Shown piece after piece: positions 41,574 through 56,600 of a DNA stretch of 64,000 bases (position 1 is its first letter; each line of letters begins with the position of its first letter). The DNA is from Wuchereria bancrofti. Lineage: Eukaryota > Nematoda > Chromadorea > Rhabditida > Onchocercidae. Made by a program: the position numbers and the translations under genes. The stretch is taken from positions 3,020,194 through 3,084,193 of the forward strand of contig SSBO01000012.1 of NCBI GenBank assembly GCA_005281725.1. Reading direction: 5' to 3'. The notes under the pieces are model-generated. The model saw only the letters and a program-made list of their open reading frames with translations, ran no database searches and was not told the origin of the DNA.

Positions 41574-41589
41574 AATTTTCTCCTTTCAG
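41574..41589 (+). promoter_or_regulatory. candidate spliced-leader acceptor before huntingtin
   Basis: A pyrimidine-rich tract ending TTTCTCCTTTCAG lies 36 bp upstream of the huntingtin start codon. No matching upstream exon with a donor is evident in the gap. Position and sequence fit a nematode trans-splice site. An ATG with an immediate in-frame stop lies between the acceptor and the true start. Confidence 0.45.
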
Positions 41590-41625
41590 GAGTTTTTTAT
41601 GATTATTTAAGTAAAAATTTGTAAG

Positions 41626-44600
41626 ATGGATCGTCTTTCGAAAGCCCTTAATGTTTTGCAAACAGCTGGAAAGTCAGATTGGATAGCTGCGCCCAGGTTA
41701 GTTCTTACTGCAGATACTTTTAGGTTTGTGTATAGTGTGTACTGGATATACTGATTATGCAGAAGGTTTGTATTTCGTGACTGGTACCGTATAATAACAT
41801 TCAGAAAATATATTTGTGGAATTTCATTGCTGCATAGACATTCAGTCATAAATTATAAAGAATTCTTTTGCAGTATAGGATATGTCGAAATTTTACGAAA
41901 AAGTATGCTAATAATTTAACTTTACCATTTTCCTCAGTTTTACACCTATCAAAAATTGGTTTGAATTTGTCAAAATAACATGCATTTCATATGAAATTAT
42001 TGAATTAGGTGTTTTAGGAGCTTAGTTCATGTGCATGTGTTGATAAGCTTGGGTAGTGTTTCCAGGTGAGCAGGAATATCATTTTGTGACTCGTTAATTC
42101 TTGATTTTGCAGCAAAAAATTGGAAGTTTGCGAAAAAGAATATGCAGCTTTCTCAGATATCAAAGATGTTTTGGTTCGATCGGAACTCTGGTTAGCTGTT
42201 TACGCATTCGATAAAAGTGTAAAACTAAATATTCTATCTGAATTTACTGCTGAACAGTATATGCGTCCTCTCATTAAAGACCTCAAAAAAGTTTTCGAGG
42301 CATTGCTTCATATCATTACCTTTTAAAACGATTCAAGTCGTGCTGATACAGAGTCATGCCGAAGTTATAGTCATGCCATTATTCCAGACGCTTTACACTT
42401 TATAATCGAATGACCAAACAGCTTCAGTGATTATGTCCTTTTTTCACATCCTCCTTTGTAGTAACTTGTTTTTCGTCTTTCAGGAAAGATCCGAAATATA
42501 ACGATGAGTTCAGTCGTGCAGTGGAAGTTTTGTTTGAATATATCAATCATCGAAACAGCGACCTTCGTATGTTAAGTGAACAAACAATGGATTCAGTATT
42601 AAGGGTAGGTATCAGTGTTAAATAAGTTGTTTCTGTTTCTTTCCGAATAGGCTAGCTATGATTGCGTTTTTAGCAACATACAATTAGGAATCTTTCTCCA
42701 TTAACCCCAATAAAGTGAATGCAGTGAATTTTATGTAATTCGGAAAATTATGTTGCGACAACTGGTAATCATTTGCAGCATTTGGTCATTGATATGAATA
42801 CTTCTCGTGTGATTGTTTTATTGATGTCAGAAATTAAACGGAATGGGACTTCCCGATCACTCGTTTTTGCGCTTTCGCGATTGATCGATGCTCTGAAATA
42901 TGTAAAAGTGAATCGTTCACGGTTAGCTAAAGATTGTTAACTGGAATTCATTGTCGTTCCTTTCATGTAAAAAGATGCATGGGGTACGTTCTGGATCTTT
43001 GAACCAGCAACTAAACCAACAATACTAAATTTAATTTGAACCAACAACAACAAAATTTAACATTCTTAAATGGAAAAATAGCTGATTCACATTTATATTT
43101 TCAATTTTTTCAGAGCTATAGGAATGCATTTGATCTCTGCTCTTCCGAAAATCTTGATTCGTTCAGAAGAAGTTGTACAGCATGCTTTGGAAAGGTATCT
43201 TCCTCCGCTTTTCGTGTTTCTTGGTCCGGATTTCGAGACACAACCAAATGATATTGTATCGGTAAGTGTGAAGGATTAAGTAATCTGATGTAAATATGTG
43301 TTTTTGTGAAATCTTTGAATGTTATTCTTCAAATAAGGTACTAGTTATATCAAACGAATGATTATAGAGAAACAATTTGATTTGATTTTTATTTCTAGAA
43401 GCTCTATGAAGCAGCGCTGTCTAATTTGGAACTACCTGGTGTAACGAATCGGGCAGCTACTGTCATTATAAGTCAATTAGCTACTTACGTTGGAGTTATA
43501 CGCAGAAAAGTTTTTCTACATTTTCTCAGTAAATATATCATTTTTGTTCATTTTCAGCTACACAATTTCTTTTTTTTTTGTTTCGAAAATTGAAGTAAAA
43601 GCCTGGTTACCGTTCTTTTTAGAAGTGTTGTCTAAAGCAAGTGAGCAGCAAAATAGAAATCTGTTGGTTGGGACCCTGAACTCACTTCGTTTACTGTGGT
43701 CTGTTTATTTATTGAGGAGCAGTGAATATGAACTAGAGAGTCTACGAAATGTAAGTGGAATAGTTCTTCATCTTAATGAATAGAAATGTTGGATCACTAT
43801 TAAAACTTAAATTTGGTTTGCTTTTTTATTATTTATTCTAGATTCATGACATAGCGTTTTATTAGAACATTTTTATGGATGCTGTTTTTAGGTGATTCGT
43901 GGCTCATTACGCTGCCTCTTTTCACCTCAAAATGAAATTGTGGTTGCTTCATTGGAATTTCTCGAAAAAGTGGTTTCATCTCCACTCGCTGCTCTTGATG
44001 TAGAGTCATTTTATCCACAACGGCCAAACACTTTAAATTCTGATGTAGAAAAACAGGATATTGCTGTGCCGACAAGTTTGCCTTCTTGTAAGTTTTTATA
44101 GTTTTATGTTTGAAATATTATGCTACTTGTACCCAAATTCTTTAATCTTGCTTTTTTTATTTTGCAGATGATACCAGCTGTATGAGCTCACTGAGAGCTA
44201 GTCCAGTAAATTTCCCTTTTGGAAGCGTATCTTCTGAAGTAGTGGATGTAGCTGACAGTAGTGTTCAGCCTTCATTTAATTTGTCTTTAAGGACTGGTTT
44301 CTCGAGCTTAAAAATGGTGAGTGCCAAATTAGTTATCCTTAAAAATTGAAGAATGCTGTGTTATAGCAGAAATTATGCCGTAAGATAGTTTCTGAAAATT
44401 GGAAAATTTCGAAAAATTGCTGATTCCTTTAAAAATAATACTCGGTCGCGTCACTTTTTTAGCAGAACGAGGCAAATTCGGAAAGTGGCATGGACATTAT
44501 TGATCCACTAAGACATTTAGAGATATCTGGTGATCTAACCAAGTGTTGTAGTTCGTCAGAAGAATCGTTTCCTGAATTTACACCAGTTTCATCTATTCCG

Positions 44601-47600
44601 ATACCCGAATATTTACCTGTAGACATATGTAACTTTTCATTTTGGTTTATCTTATTGTGTAAGATGGGCGTTCCTGAAGATCGTAAAAGAATCAATGTCT
44701 CAGAAAGCTCTTGACTAGTAATAATCTAATATTGTTTATTTGTGGTCTTAACTGATATTTCAAAAATAAAATGTTGCAGAAGTTAAAAACCAATATGTTT
44801 TTTATAGCATTCGGTTCATTCCTCACATATACAGCTGTACTTCTGGCAAAACGATTTTTGTTAAGTGGGCAATGCTTTAAATTGCTGGCTGATAGCGAAG
44901 TTCGTGTAAGCCACAAAATTTTGGCAATGTCTTGCTTGAGCAGTCTTGCTTTGTATTTGCCACAATTTGCAGATATAACTCTTCACCCGAAAGGTGATTA
45001 TTTCCATTATCAAACTAAGGTTGCTAGAGCAGTCAGGATATTTGAAATTTGTTATTGACAATGAGATTTAGGTGTTTTGGGCGCGCAAACATTGAAGGAC
45101 CTCCAACTTTATCTGAATCATGAAGATGATCAATTAAAGGCCGCAGCAATCACTGTGTTTGTAAATGCTGAGAAGTGTCGCTTTCGATCATTGGGTCAAC
45201 AATTCCATGGTTAGCCTTCTAGAAATTTTGCATCATTTATTAGAAGTCAACAGTTCCCGTTTTTCTCTATCTTAAAAAGAAACCTTTCGGGCAAATTAGG
45301 AACTTTCAACTGCAATGTTATAGAATTTAGTTGCTCTTTCGCTTCATTTGTATATGATGCGATTCGTGTTCGTCGTGCTCACTGCAGTCGTGCGTTGCTG
45401 ATAGCTCTAAAGTCTGCGAAGGAATTGGTTTACCAAACTGGTATTGTATACGACGTTGCAAAATTTGCTTGTGAAAACTATCAAGACAACTATTTTTTGC
45501 TTCGGGTGAATATTTTAAACTAATTTCTGGAAGTTAAAAAGGGTTACTTTACATTTGTTATAGTAATATTCAAGAAAGAAAATATCATAAAACGAATCTA
45601 TATTTCTAGCTGGAATAACGATGATATCGAGAAATATATGTTGGTCTATTTTTCAGATAGCTGTAGTGGAATATCTAGCAAGTATCGAATGGGCATTTGT
45701 GAGCTCGTTTTGTACTCATCTTCCTGATGAAATTTTTGAGATATATATGCATTTGCTTTCTGATGACGACCAACGAGTGAGGAATGCTGCGGCAAAGCAT
45801 CTTTCGTTGTTCGTTTATTAACACTCGAAACAGTGATTCGTGGTGAATTACAGTGAATGAATTTCTGGAAAATACACTGATAATTTCGAGCAAGCAGTTG
45901 TTGACAGTTAACATGCTTAATATTTTTCTTGCAGTGTTTACAAGTTAGAATTTAATTTGTTTTCCAGACTAACTGAAAATGCGAACTACACTTCAACACC
46001 GAATAACATCGCAGTGGAAGAACCTGCTGATTACTTCTGCTCCGATTTTCCAAAAAATTCTCTGGTATAATATACACAAATAAGATACAAAATCTCTAAT
46101 TATTTGCAATTAAATAGAACGTCTATCATTCATCATTTCTCATCTCCGTTTCTTTTCAGACTGTTGGTATGAGTCCACATTATGATTTCCTGCAGCAGCC
46201 ATTCAATTTCTTGATCGCGGCAAACCTTTCTTATATACTTAGAAAGATGTTCTATATTTTAACAACAAGTGCGAACGAAAAACAGCAGGTTATTGTTTAA
46301 CTGAAAACAGTATATCCATTTCTTTGCTCCGATTAATGTGTATTTCAGCATGTTCATCTGACCACTTCTAGTTCTAATATTTGGGTTCTTTTTTTTCTGG
46401 TTAAGTTTTTAAAGCATATTTCATATAACATAACTCGTTTATAATATGAATATTTGTTCAAAGTAAGTTAAGAACTATTTAGGCAGGCATTGCTGCTGGG
46501 TTGTTTCAACTGTTGTGTTGTTTCAAGTCTAGGCATTATGCACAAGCCTGGGGACTGGAATCGAACGTTGACAGTTCGAGGACTGGTTTAATCACGGCTC
46601 TAATTTCAAAATGTGATTGTTGCTGTACAGATGTTCAGACTTTCATACAGTTTTTAAATATTGTAACGCATATGACTGCAGGTAAATTGATGTTGGTGTT
46701 TTTCGGAAGTATTGTAATGGTCTTGTGGAATTTTGCAGAATTTGGTCCCACTTTACTCATTGTTTTAAGAGTTACTTGCTCGAACACTCCTACTGGAAAA
46801 TGAATTTGGAAAGTATAACATAAAGTATTTGTAAAAATTCCCACATTACAATCTGTGTTAAGGCTTATACACAGTAAATATCATGAAGGCCGCTAATGGA
46901 AGTAGCGATGTAGTGCTGAAATTCCCTAAATATTCTATTTATGAACAACTTATTCTGTTACAGTTGAGGTATGTCAGTTACTTTTTCCAAGCTAGAAGTT
47001 TTCCCTATTTGATTGGTAGAAATATCGTATAGAGTTTTATAACTTTAGAGCTGATGCCGATAAATGGATTAATTATTGCTTAAAAAACTGAAAGTCTCAA
47101 GAACGTCATCCTGTAAGCAAGCGAAATGATTTTTTTTTTTTTTTTTCTGTATAGTGTTCGACCATTTATATCAGCCCTCTTTTTAGTTTTTAGGGTTATT
47201 AATTTGTATTACTGTTTGATAATCGATCATCGGCAGCAAACTGCATGTTCTTTTTCACGGTCTTCACCACTTTCGCCCGTTCGTAAGGCACTTCCTGTTA
47301 GTACCAACAGTGCAGCATCATGGGAGCAACGAATTACCGCGATTTCAACATTTGCTGGTATTGACATCAAAATGTCTAGAAATACAAGTTTCCTGCAGTC
47401 TTCTAGTCTCATTCATTTCGCTGATTCATTAAAGGGTGGTTATCTCAATTATATGGTGAGAAGCTTTTCCATCGTTTTTTTTTCTTTTTTTCATCTTTAT
47501 TGTCCATTTAATTTTTTTTACGTATTTATACTATTACCATTACAAGTTTTATATTTCAGAATACCTTGGCATTTGATGCATCTGAACGTTTCACAGCTCT

Positions 47601-50600
47601 TTTGATTTCAGCACTAAACTGTTTAGCTTGTACATTGGAGGTGATGCGTCTGCCGCAGGTTGCGGACATTCTTGAAGAGGTTGTTACCAAAGTTTACAAA
47701 GATTGTTTTGGTTATCATTGTAGTCTATCGGTATTACCGGTAAGAAACATATGAATACATTCGAAAAATAACTGCTTACATTTCACTTATTAGTTCAAAC
47801 ACTTATTAGTGAAGAGCAAGCATGTATCCTAATACCATCAACACCAAAAATTTTCTTGGTTAAAAGCTTTTTTACGTAATATAGATACAAACCTTTTTCA
47901 ATCATATCACTCATGATCACTAGTTTTTAGCCTGAAATGTCTGGTTTTTAGGTTTTATTTTACTGTCAGACTGTTGTCGAGATCGTGCCAGATGAAAGTA
48001 TTCGAGTTGCAATGCAGCTGTTTAAGATATTATTTGGAAGTAATGTTGCAAATTTGTCGCTAGATGCATTGAGGAGTTTGAAATTAAATCATATTAGTCA
48101 ACCCAAAGGTGATTTTCTGCATATCTAATTGCAAAACTGAAATTTTTTTCTATGGCTTTATTTTGTAATCTACAAAATAAAAAAAATGTTCATGTAATCC
48201 AACCCCCAATCAAAGTTTAGTCTCTGACTTTGTTCTCATGACTTTGCTTCTCATGACCAAATTCTCATGACTTTGCTGCGGCATAAATTCTGGAACGGTG
48301 TATGTTGTAATCTAGCAACATCAATCCTGTTGTTTTTTATGGTTTTCGTATTCAATTTTTCCAAATCCTAAAAAAAATATCCAATTCTTCCAAAACCATA
48401 TTCACTGTATCAAAGTCACAAAGGTGCTCTTTGGAAGAGATAATTGCTGCTTTTAATTAGTGCTTTTTGATGCCGCATGTTTTAGCTCTTGTTTTATTTT
48501 TGTTTTATCTTTATAGATCTTCTCGAAGTTTGCGTGTTGAGAAGTGCAGACTTTTTCACAGAATTTGTTATCAACACAGGTCGAGTTGAAAATGACGAAG
48601 CACAACTTATGAGGTAAGTTTTATTTCCATTTCTTTAAGATTTTAAAGAGTTTTAGTCAACTTAAGATTTAAATAAATCTTTACCAAAATTTTATAATCA
48701 TTTTGCATAGATGTGCTGGTTGGTTGCGTAAAGACCTAATTTCTAAGGATGGAATCCCCGCAAGCATGGAAATTACTCCATATGTAACCATGTTTGAACC
48801 ATATGTATCACTGACAATTCGCTTATATCAATCAACGAATTCCGTGGATGTGCAGTGCTCGGTGATTTCGGCTTTTCATGAACTCATCAAATCTTTTTTC
48901 AATTGATTTCTTGAAAGAAAAATCTATTAAAGTAAAAGCTGTAGTGAATGTGTTTCAGGTATTGAATCTCATATGTGTACTTATTCGAGGTGGAATAAAC
49001 TATTCTATGCTGGATCCGGAAACTCGTTTGCTGGATTTCGTCACTGAACAAGTGAATGAGATTAGTACCCGGAATTGGTATCTTTCTGAAAATAGTTTTT
49101 CTATTATTAGATCATAATTACGTCATTGGAAGGCAGTGATTTTGATACTGAGGTTTACACCGTTTCTATGGATTCCAGTTTTTTTTTCTTCAAGAATTGT
49201 TTGGAAAGTTCTTGATTTGACTGCTTTTTAGGATAGCTGCGGATGCTGAAAAATTGCTAACTTCAGTATTTAATTATTTCTTATCACTTTATCATACTGA
49301 AAGTCAAGGACAAGTAATCATGAAATTGGATAAAATTCGCTCATTTGTGGAACTCTTAATGAAAGCTTGTAATGCGCGACCATACCTGACCCCATGTGGT
49401 TTGTGTTAAGTCTTTCACGGACTTGAAGTTTGGCGATTAGATCGAAATGCGCTGACTATATTTCGTTTTCTTCTTCAGATATATGAATGCTAATTCAGAT
49501 GCGGTACATATTATTTATCCATCAACCAATCATAGAGACCGCACCATTTTTGTGTTAAACTATATATTATTTCCAGCCTTGAATTGTCTCCAAATAGTAT
49601 TGGTTGACTGTATAATCATGCATCTTTCTTTTGATGTTACACTTCTGAAGATATTACAAACAACCAACCAGTTAGCAGCAGTTTGCCCGACAAGAGTTCT
49701 TCAGCTCTGGGCGCTTGCTGTTCTCGGTTCCCATATTAATGGAGATGCAAGGTAATAATGTTCTTCCTTTCCATCTCTGTTATGTGTTTATTTTACTGTC
49801 TTATGTGGTGATCGAATATTAATTATGAAGATGGTGATAAAAAGGCTGTTTTTTCCAAATGAAAATCGCGAGCCGTCTCAGGTTAATTGCTGCATTATTT
49901 CTTTATAGCTGGACAAAAACATCTTTGTCCCTGTTTGAAAGCTTGCAGCAATTAGATGCGGAAAACTGGGACTTCAATACAGCCTTCAATGCAGTTCTTT
50001 TGTTGCGGTCATGTTATGCCTCCATTACTCGACCAACAGACGCTTTTTTCAAAAAGATGATCAGCATTTTGGAAGATGTTGGTGTTTACTCACACTTGAC
50101 AAAATTTTCAGTTTTTGTTTCATCAATAGTGTTATTAATTGATGTATTTGTTGAAATTGCAGGATTTCTACTGTTTTTCACGACTGCTACTCGTTCTTCC
50201 GTATCTCTTCATATTCTTTTGTGTTTTGAAGGAAAGTTCGACTTTTACAAGAATCGAACAAATATGTGATCATGGTGCTGAAAAGATTGGGCGGTTTGTC
50301 TTCTTACTGTTAATGTTTCTTGTAACACGTTGTGTTCTTTTCTTTTTTGAAAAAAAAAAATGATACTATACGTATTTGCAGTGAATATTTGCAGTGAACT
50401 GTATATTTATTTTTTTTCTTTTTTATAGCTTGTTAATGACCATACTTGGTCAGTGTTTGCAAGCTTTACGACGACTAACTTCTTTGGACAGTATTAATGA
50501 GGAAAATAGTGAAAACTTGATGGTTTGGTATCTTTTAATTTTATCTCACGCCGTTCGTTCAGGTGAAATTTCAATTTTTATATTCTACGTATGAGTAGCT

Positions 50601-53600
50601 ATTGGTGATTATTACTTCTTAAATGAAAATTTCTACACGGTGAATCCTGTTAAAATAATTCAGCTGATTGCGCACTTTATACATGTTATTATTTTGAGGT
50701 AATATGGAATCAATTACAAACACTTTTGATGCACATTTCTCAGTGGATTTTGCTGATCTTCAAAGATTATCGATGTTTTATCCACGTACTTATGCACAAC
50801 TATTTGCATTTGTTAACGTTGCTGGCTTTCACAGGCATAAACATTTGTTTTATTCTTCTTTTTCGAAGTAAGTTATTACTCCAACTGCTAACTTTCCTTA
50901 TTTTTTGGTGCAAATGAATCACATTCTTTTGGATGTAATTTGCAGACAATTAGGCGATTTGTGTATGATAATGCGATGCCGAGCAGCGGGTCCAGATGGA
51001 GCTAGTGAAATTGCTCGCTTATTCGACTTTTGTTGTCCAGATATTTTGTTAACTGTCGTAATACGTAGATGGCTTGCATGTCATATGAGGTAAAGCCTGA
51101 AGAAAATCACTTTTTTTTCCTTTTTTTCTAATAAATTTAATCACAAAACAGAGAAATTGGAGTTATAAATAAAGTGCTGAAACATGTCTAATTTAACAGA
51201 TAGCTTGAAAAAGAACTTATCATTCTTTCGAAATTAATGATATAACTTGGAGAATAAGAATATGCTGTTTTTTTAGTGACTTGGGCATTGAAATGCAGAA
51301 AACATTGTTGAAAAGCGTTATCGATCTCAGCAAAAATTATCGCTCTGTAAGTTTTCATGATTTCTCATTAGATTAATTTCAGTAAATTAGTTAAGTGTTT
51401 TTGTCAAACAATTTGTTACAGTGTGCTATTGATTTGGATATTATCGAACTTATTGCATCTGGTGATATTCCGGAAGCATCAATTGCCATCGAATTTTTGA
51501 GAACTAAACGTGGTGAATCTAGAATACTGGACCGTTTGACAACTCTTCTTCTTGATCATCAAGTAATTTTATTAAGATATGAGAAAACACCACCAGGAAT
51601 TCAGTATTATTTAACACCTATTCAGTTCAGTCGTGCAACTTCATGACAGACATCTTTTTACATCAGTTTGACAACTGAAGCTTAATATGCTAATCATTCC
51701 CCTTCAGTCTTTCTATTAGTCTACCGGTTGCTTGAACCACTTTTCAAATTAGACATTCCATTACCTTTAGCACAAACTGAGACGAATTTCATTGCAGAAA
51801 CGTTTCAGTCTGTTACATGCTTCCTTATGCAGGAATCATCTGAAGTGATTTGTTCCAAATTTACTGTCATTAATTTTAGAGTAAAAATGTTGAGTCCAGA
51901 GCATTGCTGACGCACTTCATGACATCAGAACAATTTTCTGCTGACTTTGAATGGTAATACTGATCTCACTTGAAATTCATAAGTGCTTTTCTTCAAAGGT
52001 TTCCTGCATGTGTTAGGATAAATGATTCGGAAGAACTCAGTAGTTATAGTTTCATCATGCAATTTATCTCTTTGAATTTCTTTATTTTATTTCCATCACT
52101 TATTTTAGTTCTGAACAAATACCAAAATTAAGTAGCAAGAAGCGCAATCTTCAAATTGGTGATCCATCGCAGTTCACTCCAGAAGTTTTTGCTGATATAC
52201 TTCTACAAATTATTGACGGAAAAAGTCAGGTTTTGAGTTGTTTAACAACATTTTTCTAAGATGGTAGAAATGCATGTGTGTCATTTCAGATTTTGATATC
52301 CAGGCAGAATTTATTTGCACCATGTTGTTTAACGTTGAAGGAAGGTATGCGGAAATGATATTACGAAATACGGTACTACATTTATATAAGATTACTTTCA
52401 AACGTTTTTTTTTAATTGTTGTCTATCTAAACTTGGATAAGTGCATCCGCAGCCGCTGTAGGGAGGGATTTATGCCACACTTTTTTTTTTCTTTTTTCTT
52501 TCTTTTTTTTTCTTTTTTTTTGTGAGGATTTTGATTGCGAATCAATTACATGAAATATTATTTATGTAATTTGTTTCCATGTAATATTACGTGTCATTAA
52601 TCCACATTTATTTATAGTATGAATGCAAGAGGTACGATGTACTCTCCAGCTTTATTGACATGTTGGATCAATTTAAAATTGCTAAGGAATGTTCTGGTAT
52701 GATTACAATTATTTCTAAAACTTTTGTTTAGCATACAATACCTGTAATTCCAGAAATTTGTTGCACGTATTTTTTTCATATGTTAAGTAATATTGTGCAA
52801 GCTATTTTTACTCAGTTCGCTTTGCAGACATTTTTTAAGTGTCATGTTGACACTTCCCATTATTTTACATATTTAGGTGGATTATATGACGAGCTTTCTA
52901 CATTTTCTGTGCTGAAAATTGACTCATTGTCGGCTTCATTTGTTTCACTTGCGTTCGATCCATCTGTCAATTCTTCCTTGCAGCTTTTTGTTCAAAGTAG
53001 AATTGCAAATGTCGGTATTCATTTGATCCTTTTCTTTGTTGTTCAGATTCTTGGTTTTTATAGGTAAGAATTGGATGGATTTTCACTAGTTTGTTTTTTA
53101 CAGAAACCTGAAAGTATTGTCTATAAAAAAGCATCTGATTGGGTTACCGAAAATTCGTTATTTGATCATTGGATGCAACGCTATGTCGATTCTCTTGCTG
53201 TGCAGGTTATTCATCACGTTTTTGCTGTCGGACATGAACAATTTGATGATTGTTTTTGCAAAATTACTTAAATATTTGGTTGCTTCCTCTGTCACAAATT
53301 TTGGATGTTTAGAGCGGATCAAGAACATCCGAAGTCGCGTGCGCAATCGCTTTTGGAATTACTAGGCGTTCTTTTCGTGAGATTATTGACCAAGCTCAAA
53401 ATTCGAAGAAAGTTGTAGAGCAGCAGCTATCTTTGGCTCTTAGCGTCGCGCGGTTGGATTCAGAATTTTTTTTCCCTTTCATCATTTTCGTTTTCTTTTG
53501 AAAAGATTGATTGTGCATTAGTAAAGAAGGCTGCATTTTTAGATTGGTACAATGCGTTTTTGAGCAGTGTAGCATACTGTCTTACCAGGGATTGCAGAAA

Positions 53601-56600
53601 CTGGGTGATCCGTTTTGCAGTATGAAAATAATCGATAGGACTGGGAAAAAAGACTTCGATATAGGTAAATTTTTTTGCTGGGAATGAGTATTTTATTCTG
53701 TCGGTTGAAAGTTAACTTGTACCAGTACTCATTGTTTGGAAGTTGGCGATTGTTAATCTGATTTCTGTCTTGCGGATTTAACTAGCTTTTTTATGCTTAT
53801 TTTTAGTGATAATTTTTTGTTGTTTTCGTGTTTTTGGACTGGTTTACATGGAAGTCATGTATTTATTGGTGTTTTTTTTTTTAGTTATTAATTTTTTTCG
53901 TGTTAAGTTGCATAATTTTAATTGATATCATACACAGGCATATGATATATGTTTGAGGTTAATTTAGGTTGACTTATTCGTATTTTACATTCTAATGGTG
54001 CTTCTATGTTTTTTTTATTTGTTTATTTTCATATTTTTAAAGGTTTTGAAATTAGTCAAGTTGTATGTTAAGACTTCTTGGTATTGCAGATTTTTTCTCT
54101 GATGCTATACGAACTGCTTTTGATGTAACGCAAAAAATTCAAGAAATTTTTCGGAAGAAACGTCAAAAAACTCACTTGTATATTCACTTAGAAAGGCTAG
54201 CTAAGGGTCAGTTTTGTGATTTAAGTCTTCCGTATTTCACAATCACCAATCCAGCTCTGGAATTAGTTACTGTTGTAATATAATTAATTTCATGATTGAC
54301 GTCCTGAGCATTTCTGTATATCCTTTTTTATGGAGCACTCACATTTGTGAGGAGTAGAAAAGTTGAATCTACGCCAGTATAATAAGTCACTGTAGAACAC
54401 TATAAAATACCAGTAAATGAATCCACCTTTTTAATGGAATTTGTTTTCACCCAGCAAAATTTTTCAGCTGTGTCAAGATTGCCGTTCTTGAATGATATTT
54501 CATGCATACCGCGATCTGCAATTTTGTAAGTATATCACATTATTTTTTTAAATCCCATCAGCATTATGTTTTCTCTTTTCCTTACTCAGTGATGTTTTGA
54601 GATGTGGTTGGAAACCGGAACCAGAAATTCATCGTGCCTCGATTTCGATACCAACAGTGAATATTCATTACCTTGGGAATGTAGATATTTTGCATGATTT
54701 TGTGTGGCGAATTTTATGGGCTGGTTGGAATCGCCGCTCAAATTTCGATAATTTTTCAATGTCTTTGTTTGGTGTAATTTCGTCAACTCCGTCTGGTTCT
54801 GAACTTACAAATGCTAATATGGTACTTTGTTGTTATTGTGTTAGAAAAAAACTGTGGTAAAATTTAACAGTCATACTTTTGCATTTTTTCTGGTCTTTTG
54901 TTTGCTAATATTGTATGAATTAATGCATTTATTCGGGAACTTTATCAAAAAAGTTGTCCTAAAAATAATGTTTTCAGAATATGACGGAGCAACTTGTGGC
55001 TAGTACTGTTGCTGTTGAAGGTTTAACAAACTTACTACTAGGAACTTTGCTGTATCCGGAAAGAGGTGATCCAGTTACGGGAAGGTTCATTGTGAAACCA
55101 CGTGATGTATCGCCAGATTTTCTTTCATCTTCGTAAGTGTTCTTGAATAGTTGTGATAATTATTGTTCTACATCAAACATTTTTTTCCTTAATTTATTAC
55201 TTTTGGTAATCCCTTTTAACTTCATTTCTTGAAAATTGAAGTACTCTTGAAGATATGGACAACGCTTAACTATGCTTCAAGCGAAACTGTTAGGTGCTTC
55301 CGCAATCGATTCAATTCATAAAAAGAACTTAGAAATTCTAAACGATCGAGGAAGAAAGTATCGGCCGGGACAATTTTCGGTGCTTACATCATGGAATATG
55401 GCTGGTATTCTGGAGCAAGAACGCAATTTGTATAAAGATATCATGCAAATCAGTAGTCAATCAAACGAGGTGCGCTTTTATGTCGATTTCTTTCATGTTT
55501 TGAAAATACACAAATTTTTGTCCTGAATTTTATAGTTAAGTGCTGCGATTTCTAAAAAATTGGATTATCTAATCAGTCTACTTATTTCTTTCCTCGAGAT
55601 ACTTGTGAAATTGGAATTGGTCTTTAAATAATTTGGTAATGCTCTTTTATTGGCTCAGTTATAAGGTGGAAGACTAGACATTGCAGCGATTGCCTTCGTC
55701 AGACAGTAGCTATTTACTGAACAGTGGCCACGATACTACGTACGAATCATGTTTGCGAATGCTTTTCGATACTTACTCACACTGGTTTCGTTCTGGTGTG
55801 GATACTGTTCCATTACCTCTTCTATCAGCAACCGTTAAGTCGGTACAATTTTAAATATGTTTAATAATAATCTCATAAAACATCTTGATGTTTAAAAATT
55901 AAAGAAAATACAGAAATTACGTGTCTTGAGGACACAAAAATTGTACAGAGAGGGTTTTTTAAATCTCTTTATAGATGTCTTTGTTATCTGATTTGTTTAC
56001 GGAAATGGATCAATACCGTTTTGTGTTTGGGCATATGAAAACATTATTTTCGATTCGTTCATGTCTTGATAATGTGGACATCGGCAATATCATTTATTCA
56101 CTGTTGAAATGTGTTTCGATCCTTGGCATTGTAAGTTTTCTCCATCATCATTTTTTAACACGATTTTTGGTTACTTTAATAACTCTGTCCGACAGTATTT
56201 TATGCAATTAATTCTTTTTGTTTCCAAAGTGTTTGAGCGTAGACATCAGTCTCAGTCATTATCAATAAAATGCATGAACGCATAAGCAAATGTAGTCTTA
56301 TAATGCATTGACAGATATGAACAATGAAATACAGCAAGCAAAAATGAAATTATTGCTAATTCCTTTTGTAGAATAGACTTGAAACTGACTGACGAAATCC
56401 TCAGTTTCACAGTTATTCGGCTTAATTGATCATTTTTATCAAGTTTACTATTCATATTCTATGTTTTTGTGTAATACTGTTTGTTTTGGTGTAAAAACTT
56501 TTTTATTCACTAAGCTTCCGCTCCGCATTCAGTACACGAGGTCCTGTCATGTAATCTCGAATTAACAGTTTCTGAAGTGCTGATGTTGAATATTTCTGAT